A DNA stretch of 64,000 nucleotides from JAIPEI01 sp964443135 (GTDB lineage Bacteria > Desulfobacterota > DSM-4660 > Desulfatiglandales > HGW-15), in the NCBI GenBank assembly GCA_964443135.1, contig CAYUBQ010000002.1:62001-126000 (forward strand), read 5' to 3'. Below are positions 62,752 through 64,000 of this stretch, piece after piece; the first letter of the stretch is position 1, and each line of letters starts with the position of its first letter. The notes below the pieces were generated by a model. The model did no database searches, was not told the origin of the DNA, and saw nothing but the letters and a program-made list of their open reading frames with translations. The position numbers and the translations under genes were made by a program.

Positions 62752-62854
62752 TGATGAAGTTGCAAAAAGCCCGAATCCTCCAGATCTGTCCCTGGGATTT
62801 CAACAGGTGATATCGTCCCCAGCGGCGCGTGAGCGGGTTTTCGCGAATGCGTCA
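62752..62854 (+). repeat. MITE-like element, copy 4
   Basis: Starts TGATGAAGTTGCAAAAAGCC and ends GCGGGTTTTCGCGAATGCGT-CA, with CCAGATCTGTCCCTGGGATT and CCCCAGCGGCGCGTGAGC inside, nearly identical to copy 1. Its last three bases (TCA) are the stop codon, read on the minus strand, of the neighbouring kinase gene. Confidence 0.88.
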
Positions 62855-64000
62855 AATCTGTGATTTTCTTTCGTCGAGAACGCTTCGAACAATCTTGGCC
62901 AAATCAATCGTCATGATCGGCTTATTGATGAGCTCTTTGATTCCCAGCTCCGCGGCTTTCTCTGGGGACATCTTCTCGCTGAACCCCGTGCAAAGGATGA
63001 TGGGGACATCCGGACGTATGCTGATGAACTCCTGTGCCAGTCGATCACCCGTCATGCGGGGCATCGCCATGTCGGAGACAATGAGGTCATACTTGTATGG
63101 ATCTGCTTCAAAAAGCGCCTTGATCTCGATGGGATCCGTGCTCGAGACCACAGAATATCCCAGCTGCCGGAGTAGTTTGTCGCACAATCTCACGATAGAC
63201 GGTTCGTCGTCCACGAAGAGGATGCTCTCATCGCCTCCCGGGAGCATCTCCATCTCAGCTTCCTTCTGAGGGGCCTTCTCCCGGCTGGACGGGAAATAGA
63301 CGTGAAAGGCAGCCCCTTCACCGACACGGCTTTCCACGTCAATGGCCCCGTTGTGGGCCTTCACAATGCCATGGACCACAGCCAGGCCCATGCCGGTGCC
63401 TTTGCCCACGTCCTTGGTCGTGAAGTACGGATCGAAAACCCTGTCCAGCAGGTCCACGGGGATACCGCATCCCGTGTCGCAAACGCTGAACCGGACATAG
63501 GCTCCCGGCTGTACACCCGGGTGCCTGGAGGCGGCTTCGTAATCCAGCTCGACATTGTTCAACTCGATGGTCAGTCGGCCTCCGTCTTCGCTCATCGCAT
63601 GTGCGGCGTTGTTGCACAGATTGATCAAGAGTTGGTGAATCTGCGTGGGATCGGCAGCCACGTGATCGATCTCTGGGGGCAACACCTCACGAATACGAAT
63701 CGAGGAGGGAATCGCGGCCCGCAGCAGCTTCAGCGTCTCCTTGACGATCACCCGGACGTCGACAGGCTCGCGCTTGGTTTCCATTTTGCGGCTGAAAGCC
63801 AGCAGCTGCTTGACGACGTCTTTTGCCCTGAGGCTTGCCGTTTTGATCTCGTTCAGGTTTTCCGCAACGGGATGCCATGTGTCCAGATCGCCAATGGCCA
63901 GCTCCGCATTTCCGATGATGATGCCGAGCACGTTGTTGAATTCATGCGCGATACCGCCGGCGAGGTTGCCGATGGCCTCCATTTTGTGGGCATGGCGGAG
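62852..64000 (-). CDS. Hybrid histidine kinase, 5' end outside window (HisKA-HATPase-REC)
   Basis: The visible 382 residues begin in HisKA (HAHKMEAIGNLAGGIAHEFN, phospho-His), continue with HATPase (INLCNNAAHAMSEDGG, CDTGCGIPVDLLDRVFDPYF, GKGTGMGLAVVHG) and end in a receiver (LFVDDEPSIVRLC, DLIVSDMAMPRMTG, NKPIMTIDLAK). The frame runs open through the window edge, so sensor domains lie outside. The TGA stop coincides with the end of a MITE-like copy, so the insertion trimmed or replaced the original terminus. Confidence 0.92.
   Translation of the reverse strand, partial: LRHAHKMEAIGNLAGGIAHEFNNVLGIIIGNAELAIGDLDTWHPVAENLNEIKTASLRAKDVVKQLLAFSRKMETKREPVDVRVIVKETLKLLRAAIPSSIRIREVLPPEIDHVAADPTQIHQLLINLCNNAAHAMSEDGGRLTIELNNVELDYEAASRHPGVQPGAYVRFSVCDTGCGIPVDLLDRVFDPYFTTKDVGKGTGMGLAVVHGIVKAHNGAIDVESRVGEGAAFHVYFPSSREKAPQKEAEMEMLPGGDESILFVDDEPSIVRLCDKLLRQLGYSVVSSTDPIEIKALFEADPYKYDLIVSDMAMPRMTGDRLAQEFISIRPDVPIILCTGFSEKMSPEKAAELGIKELINKPIMTIDLAKIVRSVLDERKSQI

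Noticed and set aside
1..64000. CRISPR arrays, tRNA or rRNA genes, complete insertion sequences
   Set aside because: None seen: the repeats found are REP/MITE types without regular spacers, and no transposase frame was recognised.

Overview
The window is mostly high-GC chromosomal DNA with very few insertion elements. Tungsten/aldehyde:ferredoxin-oxidoreductase-type and molybdenum enzymes, many PAS/REC hybrid kinases, a pel exopolysaccharide locus and REP-like hairpins point to an anaerobic or facultative Desulfobacterota ('Deltaproteobacteria') lineage. This is an inference from gene content; no rRNA or tRNA gene is present to anchor it. Several lower-GC patches (about 43.1-44.5, 51.2-52.2, 58.9-60.2 and 61.9-62.9 kb) carry small mobile or addiction-type genes, gene debris and a miniature repeat family, and look acquired.

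Layout. 0-10.1 kb (minus strand): a partner-switching regulator (FHA-GAF-PAS-PAS-PP2C-HATPase protein plus STAS antagonist), then pelD-pelE-pelF-pelG and a GH114-type lipoprotein, so Pel-like polysaccharide export appears wired to a phosphatase switch. 10.3-14.8 kb: a small (p)ppGpp-hydrolase-like HD protein convergent with a three-subunit xanthine-dehydrogenase-family enzyme, with REP copies supplying both stop codons. 15.1-20.7 kb: an XRE regulator with a clear promoter/operator region, then a three-gene cassette (double-ATPase HerA-like protein, winged-helix protein, DUF559/Vsr-like nuclease) that looks like an undescribed defence system. 21-26 kb: two membrane hybrid histidine kinases. 26.2-32.2 kb: an Lrp-like regulator, DUF917 protein, hydantoinase/oxoprolinase, hydantoin-racemase-like protein and an aldehyde:ferredoxin oxidoreductase in one direction. 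32.3-36.7 kb: a cytoplasmic molybdopterin oxidoreductase with a Trm112-like methyltransferase, divergent from an MFS transporter.

36.7-44.7 kb is a decaying region: hipA, hybrid-kinase, receiver and AhpD-like pseudogenes surround an intact chemotaxis set (chemoreceptor, unknown protein, receiver, CheW) and an unusual pair, a YkgJ-type cysteine-cluster protein overlapping a small secreted peptide with QHK repeats. 44.7-50.6 kb: a complete 2-oxoacid/acetoin dehydrogenase operon (E1 alpha, E1 beta, E2, E3) divergent from its probable LuxR-type regulator. 50.7-53 kb: broken ybaK, hicBA toxin-antitoxin and a broken FecR-like gene. 53.1-58.4 kb: a glycine-betaine-type ABC transporter ending in a strong terminator, and a flavocytochrome-c-like FAD enzyme. 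58.6-64 kb: a relic of a second aldehyde:ferredoxin oxidoreductase gene, an OmpA-family protein, an unknown exported protein, a QueG-like iron-sulfur protein and a hybrid histidine kinase running off the window.

A recurring theme is short palindromic repeats placed exactly at gene ends: three different repeat types provide or abut stop codons of four genes. A roughly 100-bp MITE-like element with terminal inverted repeats occurs in four long copies and one fragment between 44 and 63 kb.
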